From JBHELB01 sp041859045 (lineage in GTDB: Bacteria > Hydrogenedentota > Hydrogenedentia > Hydrogenedentales > SLHB01), in assembly GCA_041859045.1 (NCBI GenBank), contig JBHELB010000023.1:1-58595 (forward strand): a stretch of DNA of 58,595 nucleotides, read 5' to 3'. Under the pieces are notes generated by a model. It ran no database searches, was not told the DNA's origin, and saw nothing but the letters and a program-made list of their open reading frames with translations. The number at the start of each line of letters is the position of its first letter. Position 1 is the stretch's first letter. Positions 15,443 to 22,551 of the stretch are shown piece by piece. Position numbers and translations under genes: made by a program.

Positions 15443-16816
15443 ATGAACGACAAATTCCACACATTCAGAGGCTCGAGCCTAGAGGACGCGTTTCGTGCGA
15501 TGCGCGGCAAGTTGGGCGAGGGCGCAGTGGTCGTGCGCACGACGACGGTGCGCGACAATGGGCTGATGGGCCTGCTCGGGCGTAAGGTCTACGAACTGAC
15601 CGCCTCCGCACCATCCACGCCGCAACCTCGGCGATTGTCGCCCGTCGAGAAGCGCTACACCGCCACCAAGACCGGATCGGACGAAAACATCCGCGAAACG
15701 GTGACGTACTTCCGGCAGATCGTCGCGGATGCGCAGCAGCGTATGGGCGTGAAACTCTCGTCCCCCGCGCCGTCGCCTGCTGCGCCGCGCCCCGCGATGC
15801 CCGCCGCACCGCCCAGAGCGAGCGCTCCCAGCCCGGCGCCCGCGCCAACTCCCGCCGCGCCGCGTGTCGCGCCGACAAGCGTAGTGGCATTTCCCCGCGC
15901 GAAGGACGGCGACTCGCCGGAGAGCCTGCGCCGCGAACTGCGCGAGATGCGGGGGCTTATCGAGACGTTGATCGCCGAATCGCCGGGCTCGGGGTTGCCG
16001 CCTGAGTTTGCGCCGCATTACCGCATGTTGCTTGAGCAAGGCGTGGCGCGTCCGTTGGCGGCCTCCCTGATCGGATCGTTGGTGCGCGGGTCGGATCTGA
16101 GTGTATTGCGCGATCGCGGACGTTTGTTGGCGCGGTTGCATGAGGAAGTGCAGTGCCGTTTCCGTGTGAGCGGCGGACTGCGCGCCGAAGAAGGCAAGAC
16201 GCAGGTCGTGGCGTTGGTGGGTCCGACGGGCGTGGGCAAAACGACCAACGTGGCAAAGCTCGCCGCGCATTTCGCCGTGCGCCAGCGGCGCAAAGTCGCG
16301 TTGATCACCGCGGACACGTACCGCGTCGCCGCGCCGGAGCAGTTGCGCACGTACGCGAACATCATCGGCTTGCCACTCGAAGTCGTGAACTCGCCGCGCG
16401 AGATGAGCGCCGCCGTGAAAAAATTCCGCGGGGTCGATTTCGTGTTCATCGATACCGCCGGGGGCAGTCCCTTCAACGGCAAACAACTTTACGAGCTGAA
16501 GGAAGTCGTCGAAGCGGCGCGAACGGATGAAGTCATGCTCGTGGCGAGCGCAAATACGCCGCTCGAAGACCTGCGCGCCGTCGTGCAGAACTTCCGCATC
16601 CTCGAGCCGACCTCGCTGTACTTCACCAAGCTCGACGAGACGCGCCGGTTTGGGGCGTTGATCAGTCTTCTCGCGGAGGCGCAGCTTCCGCTCGGTTACT
16701 TAAGTATTGGACAAAACGTCCCCGAAGATCTGGCCGTGGCGCAGCCCGCGGCGGTAGCGGGACTTATCGTGAAAGGTGGAGAGAGCCGTGGAACATCAAG
16801 CTCAAAATCTGCGTGA
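15443..16816 (+). CDS. flhF: Flagellar SRP-like GTPase FlhF
   Basis: This 457-residue protein has three parts. A short N-terminal B domain begins MNDKFHTFRG. An Ala/Pro-rich linker covers about residues 105-150. The NG GTPase domain has a P-loop, GPTGVGKTT, at about residues 260-268, then ITADTYRVAAPEQLRTYA and DTAGGSP. FlhF helps set flagellar position and number, usually at a cell pole, working with the MinD-like FlhG encoded next. The linker has strongly biased composition but stays in frame. The 3' end overlaps flhG by about 29 bases, so their ratio is probably set by coupled translation. The neighbouring order flhA-flhF-flhG is the usual one. Confidence 0.95.
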   Translation: MNDKFHTFRGSSLEDAFRAMRGKLGEGAVVVRTTTVRDNGLMGLLGRKVYELTASAPSTPQPRRLSPVEKRYTATKTGSDENIRETVTYFRQIVADAQQRMGVKLSSPAPSPAAPRPAMPAAPPRASAPSPAPAPTPAAPRVAPTSVVAFPRAKDGDSPESLRRELREMRGLIETLIAESPGSGLPPEFAPHYRMLLEQGVARPLAASLIGSLVRGSDLSVLRDRGRLLARLHEEVQCRFRVSGGLRAEEGKTQVVALVGPTGVGKTTNVAKLAAHFAVRQRRKVALITADTYRVAAPEQLRTYANIIGLPLEVVNSPREMSAAVKKFRGVDFVFIDTAGGSPFNGKQLYELKEVVEAARTDEVMLVASANTPLEDLRAVVQNFRILEPTSLYFTKLDETRRFGALISLLAEAQLPLGYLSIGQNVPEDLAVAQPAAVAGLIVKGGESRGTSSSKSA

Positions 16817-17657
16817 GTTCGTCCGCCAGCACCAGCCGTCGCGTCGCGCGCGCGTGCTTGCGGTGACCAGCGGCAAAGGCGGCGTCGGCAAAACGAGCAC
16901 GAGTGTGAATCTCGCGATCGCCCTGGCGGGAAGCGGCTATCGCGTGACGTTGCTCGACGCGGACCTCGGACTTGCCAACGTCGAAGTGCTGCTCGGGCTG
17001 AACTCCTTGTACAACCTGCAACACGTCATCAGCGGCGAACGCACCATGCCGGAGATTCTCGTGGAAGGCCCCGGCGGCATCTTTCTTGTCCCCGGAAGTT
17101 CGGGGATCAGCCGCCTGGCCGATCTCGGTCCCATCGCGCGCGAGAATGTGATCCGCGGACTCCACACGCTTCAAGGCGAGACGGACTTCATCATCATCGA
17201 CACGATGGCGGGGATAGGCCAGAATGCCGTGGCGTTTGCGGCGGCAGCCGACGAAGTGATCTTGATTGCCACGCCCGAGCCGTCCGCGATTGTCGACGCG
17301 TACGCGATGGTCAAGACCATCCACCAACTGCGCAGCGATGCCGAATTTCGCCTGGTGGTGAACATGGCCGCGAATGCGCAACAAGCCGATGCCGTTGCTT
17401 GCAAGCTTGATCGCGTTGCGCAGCAGTATCTTGGGCGGCCGCTCGATTATTTGGGCTGCATACTGCGCGATCCGCACGTTTCGCAGGCCGTGATGCAGGC
17501 GCACCCGTTTGTGCTGCGCTTTCCGGATGCTCCCGCGGCGAAGAATGTGCGCGCGCTGGCCAGCCGACTCATTCAGCAGCGCCTCGAACAACGCACCGGG
17601 CGTCCGGGCTTCCTGCGGCGGATCGTGCAGAACCTTGGGCTTGCCAGCAACGCCTAG
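16788..17657 (+). CDS. flhG: MinD-like ATPase FlhG (FleN/YlxH)
   Basis: With the GTG at 16788 this is a 289-residue protein. GGAGAGAG at 16778-16785 lies about six bases before it; an alternative GTG at 16776 adds four residues. An N-terminal segment (HQAQNLREFVRQ) resembles the FlhF-activating helix of FlhG. It is followed by the deviant Walker A GKGGVGKTS (residues 29-37), LLDADLGLANVEVLLGL, and IIIDTMAGIG as Walker B. FlhG limits flagellar number and stimulates FlhF GTP hydrolysis. The gene overlaps flhF and is the last of the operon. There is no clear terminator after it, and a separate promoter for the following gene lies in the 42-base gap. Confidence 0.93.
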   Translation: MEHQAQNLREFVRQHQPSRRARVLAVTSGKGGVGKTSTSVNLAIALAGSGYRVTLLDADLGLANVEVLLGLNSLYNLQHVISGERTMPEILVEGPGGIFLVPGSSGISRLADLGPIARENVIRGLHTLQGETDFIIIDTMAGIGQNAVAFAAAADEVILIATPEPSAIVDAYAMVKTIHQLRSDAEFRLVVNMAANAQQADAVACKLDRVAQQYLGRPLDYLGCILRDPHVSQAVMQAHPFVLRFPDAPAAKNVRALASRLIQQRLEQRTGRPGFLRRIVQNLGLASNA

Positions 17658-17665
17658 CCTCGCCA

Positions 17666-17693
17666 TTGGAATCGGTGCGCGGGGCGGTATAAT
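17666..17693 (+). promoter_or_regulatory. Promoter placed to give a leaderless DUF58 message
   Basis: TTGGAA (17666-17671), a 16-base spacer and a perfect TATAAT (17688-17693). A start point seven bases downstream would fall on 17700, the first base of the next gene's GTG start. Confidence 0.55.
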
Positions 17694-17699
17694 GGCGGA

Positions 17700-19007
17700 G
17701 TGACAACGCAAAGAGTTACGCAGAACGCGCGCTGGTTTCTGATCGGCGCGGGATTGCTGGCGGTGGCCTTCCTGGTTCACAGCCCGTACATGGCGTTTGC
17801 GCTGTACACCTTCTTGCTGCTGCTTGCAGTGTCCAACGTGAGTTCCCGCCTCTGGCTGACCGGCCTCGAAACCACGCGCGCCATGAGCACAACGATGGTC
17901 CAGCAAGGCGACACGGTGGACGTCGAAGTGACTGTGCGCAATCGCCGCGGCTGGCCCATTCCGTGGATCTTCTTCGAGGACCTCGGCCCGGCGGATTTCC
18001 CGCGCAACGGCGAACGCGCGCGTCTCGCGGTGCTGATGCCGGGGCGCTCGGTGACGCTCAAGTACAGTCTTATCTGCCCGCGCCGAGGCTACCACCGCAT
18101 CGGCCCGTTGCTGATGGAGACCGGCGATCTCTTCGGCCTGCAGAAGCGCTTCCGCAGCGGTGAACAGCAAGACTACCTCACCGTGCTACCGACAGTCGCG
18201 TACATCGACACGTTCAACATCGCCGCGCGGCGTCCGCAGGGGCCGGTGCGCATCTCGAACCGCGTTTACGAAGACCCCACGCGCATTTCGGGCGTGCGTG
18301 AATACGTTCCGGGCGATCCGTTGAATCGTATCCATTGGAAAGTCTCCGCGCGGCACGGCGATCTGTTCGTAAAGCAGACGGAGCATTCGTCTGTGCTCGG
18401 CGCGACGATTATTCTCGACCTGCACGAAGACAGCTACGTGCCCGAGCGGCGCGATTCGCGTATGGAACTGGCCATCACCACGGCGGCGTCTATCGCGTAT
18501 CTGTTGCAGATGTCCGGCGAGCAGATCGGCCTCGTTACGAATGCCGCCGACGCTGCGGAGGTCGCGCAGTACGAGGCGCCCGCGCAGGAGGCGCTCGCGC
18601 GTGTGGACGCGGAGGCGGAGCTGGCCGAAGATATCGAGACGACGCGTATCAGTCCGCTGACGGTGCCGACGCAACGCGGCGCGGCGCAGGCGGCGCAGAT
18701 CGCCGAGAATCTTGCGCGCGTGTTGCCGGGGAAGGGACTCGATGCGGCGCAGTTGATACTCAGTCAATTTCCGAGCTGGCCGCGCGATGCCGCGCTGATT
18801 CCGATCGTGCCGGAAGTGAACGACGCGCTGGCGCTCACGTTGGCGCAGATGAAGCAGTCGGGATTTGCGGTGAGCGTGATTCTGATCGACAACAACAAGG
18901 GCTACCCCGAGGCGGCGGCGTTGCTCGCGGGGCACGATATCAACGCAATCCATATCGCGCACGAGCGCGACCTGCACGAAATCTCGCCGTTGGCTATCGG
19001 AAGATAG
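17700..19007 (+). CDS. DUF58 domain protein
   Basis: This 435-residue protein has two N-terminal membrane helices (about residues 12-50), then a beta-rich region. The DUF58 core signature is ISGVREYVPGDPLNRIHWKVSA, around residue 200, followed by a von Willebrand-A-like fold. DUF58 proteins usually sit beside MoxR AAA ATPases and take part in cell-envelope or complex assembly; no MoxR gene is in this window. GTG at 17700 is the first plausible start. A TATAAT promoter lies only six bases before it and there is no Shine-Dalgarno, so the message may be leaderless. Its stop is eight bases from the stop of the convergent ribF gene. Confidence 0.85.
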   Translation: MTTQRVTQNARWFLIGAGLLAVAFLVHSPYMAFALYTFLLLLAVSNVSSRLWLTGLETTRAMSTTMVQQGDTVDVEVTVRNRRGWPIPWIFFEDLGPADFPRNGERARLAVLMPGRSVTLKYSLICPRRGYHRIGPLLMETGDLFGLQKRFRSGEQQDYLTVLPTVAYIDTFNIAARRPQGPVRISNRVYEDPTRISGVREYVPGDPLNRIHWKVSARHGDLFVKQTEHSSVLGATIILDLHEDSYVPERRDSRMELAITTAASIAYLLQMSGEQIGLVTNAADAAEVAQYEAPAQEALARVDAEAELAEDIETTRISPLTVPTQRGAAQAAQIAENLARVLPGKGLDAAQLILSQFPSWPRDAALIPIVPEVNDALALTLAQMKQSGFAVSVILIDNNKGYPEAAALLAGHDINAIHIAHERDLHEISPLAIGR

Positions 19008-19015
19008 CCTGGTCC

Positions 19016-19936
19016 CTACCGCATCAGTGCGCGCACGTCTTCGACATCCTTGGCGATCTGATCGATCAGCGCGTCGGTCGTGGCGAACTTGCGCTCGGGG
19101 CGCAGGTGGACGTGAAACTCGAGTTCGATGGACTGCCCCTCGATGTTGCGCGAGAAATCGAGCAGGAACGCCTCGATCACGGTGTCTTCGTGCCGGATCG
19201 TCGGCGCGATGCCAATATTGACGGCGGCGACATACGACTCGCCCCCGAGATACGCCCGCGCCGCATAGACGCCGTGCGCAGGGATGACGTAATCGCCAGG
19301 GTGCAGGTTGGCGGTGGGATACCCGAGCTTTCGGCCAATGCCGCGGCCCGTGCGGACGGCGCCCTCGATCGCATACTTGCGGCCCAGGTAGCGCTCCGCA
19401 CCCGTGAGATCGCCCTCCAAGATGCACTCGCGAATCACCGTACTGCTCACACGCTCGCCATCGACCAACAGCGGCTCGATCTGCTGTACGCGCAGGCCAT
19501 ACGCGGGCGCGGCCGCGCAGAGAAAGTCGTAGTCGCCCCGCGCGCCCTTGCCAAAACGAAAGTCGTGGCCAACCACCAGGCGCGTCGCGCCGCAACGCTG
19601 CACCACGATCTCCTCCAGAAACGCCTCGGGCTCCATCGCGGCGACAGTGGCGTCGAACGGCAACACAAAAGCGGCATCGACACTGGCTTGCGCGAACAGG
19701 CGAAATTTCTGCGCATCGCTGGTGAGCAGATTCGGCGCGCGCTCCGGCGAGAAGTGTCGGCGCGGATGCGGGCGCATGGTCATTACCGCCGCCGCGCCAT
19801 CCGCGGCGCGCGCCTCCGCACACAGGGTCTCCAGAATGCGCCGGTGACCGAGGTGGACGCCGTCGAAACTGCCGATGGTCAACGCGAGATTGGGGTAACG
19901 CCCGTCAAAGGTGCGGACATCGTCGATCACGTTCAT
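19016..19936 (-). CDS. ribF: Bifunctional riboflavin kinase / FAD synthetase
   Basis: This 306-residue protein makes FMN and then FAD. The N-terminal nucleotidyltransferase domain has IGSFDGVHLGHRRIL, containing the HxGH motif, near residues 22-36. The C-terminal flavokinase domain has GRGIGRKLGYPTANLHPGDY and the downstream GVYAARAYL. Length is normal. The start overlaps the truB stop by four bases (ATGA), so it is the last gene of the rimP-nusA-infB operon, where ribF is often found. It ends facing the DUF58 gene with eight bases between them. Confidence 0.95.
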   Translation of the reverse strand: MNVIDDVRTFDGRYPNLALTIGSFDGVHLGHRRILETLCAEARAADGAAAVMTMRPHPRRHFSPERAPNLLTSDAQKFRLFAQASVDAAFVLPFDATVAAMEPEAFLEEIVVQRCGATRLVVGHDFRFGKGARGDYDFLCAAAPAYGLRVQQIEPLLVDGERVSSTVIRECILEGDLTGAERYLGRKYAIEGAVRTGRGIGRKLGYPTANLHPGDYVIPAHGVYAARAYLGGESYVAAVNIGIAPTIRHEDTVIEAFLLDFSRNIEGQSIELEFHVHLRPERKFATTDALIDQIAKDVEDVRALMR

Positions 19937-20835
19937 GGCGTGGTGACCAGGACGCGGCGCGGCTGAATCCGCGGGCCAATGGGCGAAGGCTCCACTTCGG
20001 CCAGCGCCAACAGGCGTCCGGTGTGGGATTTCAGTTGAAGCCAGCCGCGTTCGATGGGGCAGACGGCGTTTTCAAGATCGTGGCACTCGATGGGACCGCC
20101 GCTACGCACGTATTTTTCGCGATGCGACTTCACGCGCGCTTCGGGCAGATCCAGCGCGTTCTCCACAGGGATCAGCGCTTCCGCCACCGCGTTCGGCGAA
20201 TCAAGCGCCTCCAGCGTATGCGCGTTCTGCACGCTGTGTCGTCCGACGCTGGTACGGCGCAGCGCCGACAGCGTGGCGCCGCAATTCAAGGCGAGGCCCA
20301 CGTCATGAACGAGGGAGCGCGCGTACGTGCCTCGGGTGCAGCGCACGCGAAATCGCGCGCGCGGAGAGTCGAAGTCCAAAATATCGAATTCATGCACCGT
20401 CACCGGGCGGGGTTCACGCTCGATCACTTCGCCTTTGCGCGCGAGTTTGTAGAGCCGTTGGCCGCCTACCTTGAGCGCGCTCACCATCGGCGGCACTTGC
20501 AGAATATCGCCGGTCATCGCGCTGCACGCGGCTTGGATCGCTTCACGCGAAAGGTCCGCGGGAACCGGACGCGCCTCCACCACCGTGCCGTCCAGGTCGT
20601 ACGAATCGGTGATCGTGCCAAAGAGCATCTCGCCCTCGTACACCTTGTCCATGCCGGTGAGAAATTCGGACAACCGCGTTGCCTCGCCCACGCAGAGGAT
20701 CAACAGCCCCGTGGCGGACGGATCCAGCGTGCCCGTGTGGCCCACCCGTCGTATTTGCGCGACGCGACGCACACGATCCACCACGTCATGCGAGGTCATA
20801 CCCGTGGGTTTGTCCAGCAACAACACGCCGTTCAT
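19933..20835 (-). CDS. truB: tRNA pseudouridine-55 synthase
   Basis: This 300-residue enzyme converts U55 in the T-loop of tRNAs to pseudouridine. The N-terminus, GVLLLDKPTGMTSHDVVDRV, and the catalytic motif GHTGTLDPSATG (aspartate 38) are exact family signatures. CTRGTYARSLVHDVG lies further on. The C-terminal part (about residues 240-300) fits the PUA-like extension. It overlaps nrnA and ribF by four bases on each side, showing strong coupling within the operon. Confidence 0.96.
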   Translation of the reverse strand: MNGVLLLDKPTGMTSHDVVDRVRRVAQIRRVGHTGTLDPSATGLLILCVGEATRLSEFLTGMDKVYEGEMLFGTITDSYDLDGTVVEARPVPADLSREAIQAACSAMTGDILQVPPMVSALKVGGQRLYKLARKGEVIEREPRPVTVHEFDILDFDSPRARFRVRCTRGTYARSLVHDVGLALNCGATLSALRRTSVGRHSVQNAHTLEALDSPNAVAEALIPVENALDLPEARVKSHREKYVRSGGPIECHDLENAVCPIERGWLQLKSHTGRLLALAEVEPSPIGPRIQPRRVLVTTP

Positions 20836-21821
20836 TGCTTTTCCTCAAACAGCGTCTGCGCCGCAACGAGAACTGCGGCGCGCGCGTTTTCGAGAGGGCA
20901 CTCGATCGTGGCGCCCGCGGCCGGGGCGTGCCCGCCGCCGCCGAACTGACGCGCCAGCACGGCGCAGTTAATGCCGTTACGCGAACGAAGGTTGAGCTTC
21001 ACCCGCTCCGGCGCAAGTTCGCGAAAAAGGATGGCCAACTCCACGCCGGTCACGTTGCGCAGGATATTGACCAGCCCCTCGAAGTCGTCGTCCGTCGCGC
21101 AGGATTCTTCCACGTCCGCGGCGGTGATCTCGCTGAAGATTAAACGTCCCTGCGCGCGCCGATCCATACGGTCCAGCATGCGGCGCGTCAACTCGAGCTT
21201 TGCCCATGAAATCTGATCGAACAGCCGCTGCGATATCGCCGCAACATCGAATTCGCTCTCGAGCAACCGCGCGGCGATTCGGTGCGTCCGCGCATTGGTG
21301 TTGGAGAAGCGGAAGCCGCCGGTGTCGGTCGCAATCGCGACGTAAAGCGCCTGGGCCGCGCTGGAATCCATCGGAATTTGGGCGAGGTCAAAGAGTTCCG
21401 CAACCAACTCGCCCGCCGCTGCGTAACTCGAATCCACGCACGTGATGTCGCCCTCCGGGTGGGGGTCCGCGTGATGATCGATAACCAGAAACTTTGGCGC
21501 GCGCGCGAGGAGTTCGCCGACGCGTCCCGCACGGTCGCGGTGCGAGGCATCAACCAATACCGCTAGGTCGTATGCATCGTGCGCCGATTCGGGCGCGCCC
21601 AACAATTCCACCCCGGGCAGCCAGTCATACAGTCGCGGCGCGGGGTCGGGCAAGATTGCGTCGACCTGCTCCGCGCCCAGCGCCAACGCCAATGCGCGCA
21701 GTCCCAGCAGACTACCCACCGCGTCGCCATCGGGCGCAATATGTGTGGTAAGTACCACGCGCCGCGCCCCACGCAACGCGTCAAGGGCACGGGAGAGATC
21801 AAGTGGCGCCATGGTGTTCAT
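20832..21821 (-). CDS. nrnA: DHH phosphoesterase, NrnA-like oligoribonuclease / pAp phosphatase
   Basis: This 329-residue DHH-DHHA1 protein has THIAPDGDAVGS (metal-binding), VLVDASHRDRAG, and the DHH motif in FLVIDHHADPHPEGD. The C-terminal DHHA1 domain ends in the glycine-rich GGGHAPAAG. Such proteins degrade short RNA fragments and 3'-phosphoadenosine 5'-phosphate. The ATG at 21821, preceded by GGAAG, overlaps the end of rbfA by 23 bases; an ATG three codons later is also possible. The position between rbfA and truB is the usual one for nrnA in many phyla. The symbol is by family and place, not by proof of activity. Confidence 0.9.
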   Translation of the reverse strand: MNTMAPLDLSRALDALRGARRVVLTTHIAPDGDAVGSLLGLRALALALGAEQVDAILPDPAPRLYDWLPGVELLGAPESAHDAYDLAVLVDASHRDRAGRVGELLARAPKFLVIDHHADPHPEGDITCVDSSYAAAGELVAELFDLAQIPMDSSAAQALYVAIATDTGGFRFSNTNARTHRIAARLLESEFDVAAISQRLFDQISWAKLELTRRMLDRMDRRAQGRLIFSEITAADVEESCATDDDFEGLVNILRNVTGVELAILFRELAPERVKLNLRSRNGINCAVLARQFGGGGHAPAAGATIECPLENARAAVLVAAQTLFEEKQ

Positions 21822-22197
21822 CGGTCTTGTCTTCCGGGCTTGCGGCGTCATCCTCGGCCGCGTGCAATTCCTTAAACACGTCCTCGAGGTGGAACACGCG
21901 ATCAAGCGTCGTGTCTTCAAAGAAGCGAACCTCAGGGGTATACCGCATGTGCAATTTCTTGCCCAGATGTTGGCGCACCCAGCCCGAGGAGCGCTGCAAC
22001 GCCACGAGCGAACTCTTTTTTTCGCTTTCCGACCCGTAGAGGCTGACATAGATATTTGCGTAGCGGCAATCCGCCGACACCCGTACATCCATCACCGAGA
22101 CAAACCCAAGCCGCGGGTCTTTCATTTCTCGAAGAAGCAGGTCGGCGACCTCTTGACGGATAGCCTCCGCCACGCGTTTGGAGCGCGCTTGCGCCAT
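21799..22197 (-). CDS. rbfA: Ribosome-binding factor A
   Basis: This 132-residue protein with the RbfA KH-like fold shows VAEAIRQEVADLLLREMKDPR followed by FVSVMDVRVSADCRYANIYVSL. It binds the 30S subunit during late 16S maturation and cold adaptation. The C-terminal ~20 residues are acidic and low in complexity. Its 3' end overlaps the nrnA start. Confidence 0.95.
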   Translation of the reverse strand: MAQARSKRVAEAIRQEVADLLLREMKDPRLGFVSVMDVRVSADCRYANIYVSLYGSESEKKSSLVALQRSSGWVRQHLGKKLHMRYTPEVRFFEDTTLDRVFHLEDVFKELHAAEDDAASPEDKTDEHHGAT

Positions 22198-22234
22198 AAG
22201 ACGTTCCTCCGCGCGCGGCCCAGCGGCGCGCGCC

Positions 22235-22516
22235 TTACATCATTTCGATGCGGTAGTCGATGAGTTCGGCTCCGCTGCGTTCGGCCGCGAAGCGGGCGAT
22301 CTCGTTGAGCTCGGCGTTGGCGTGGCGCGCATCGCCTGAAACGACGCACACGGCCAGCCGCGCCCGAGACCACAAATCCTGAAACTCGACCTCGGCGATC
22401 GAGCAATTGAAGCGGTTGCGCACCCGATCCTTGAGACTCTTGAGGACCCGGCGCTTGTCCTTGAGCGAACGTGCGCCCGGCACCAGCAGGTCCAGGTGCA
22501 GCAATCCGATCGTCAC
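22235..22516 (-). CDS. DUF503 (YlxP-like) protein
   Basis: This 93-residue protein of the DUF503 family has the motif GARSLKDKRRVLKSLKDRVRN and the central FNCSIAEVEFQDLW. Its molecular role is not established; genes of this family lie in this position, after infB and before rbfA, in many bacteria (YlxP in Bacillus). Only 35 bases separate it from infB. Confidence 0.9.
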   Translation of the reverse strand: MTIGLLHLDLLVPGARSLKDKRRVLKSLKDRVRNRFNCSIAEVEFQDLWSRARLAVCVVSGDARHANAELNEIARFAAERSGAELIDYRIEMM

Positions 22517-22551
22517 GGGATTATCCCCGCGGCACTAGCGCAGAAAATGCG

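Noticed and set aside
18186..19823. Long minus-strand open frame across the DUF58 and ribF genes
   Set aside because: Overlaps two well-supported genes in other frames; composition is Arg/Ala-rich without domains.
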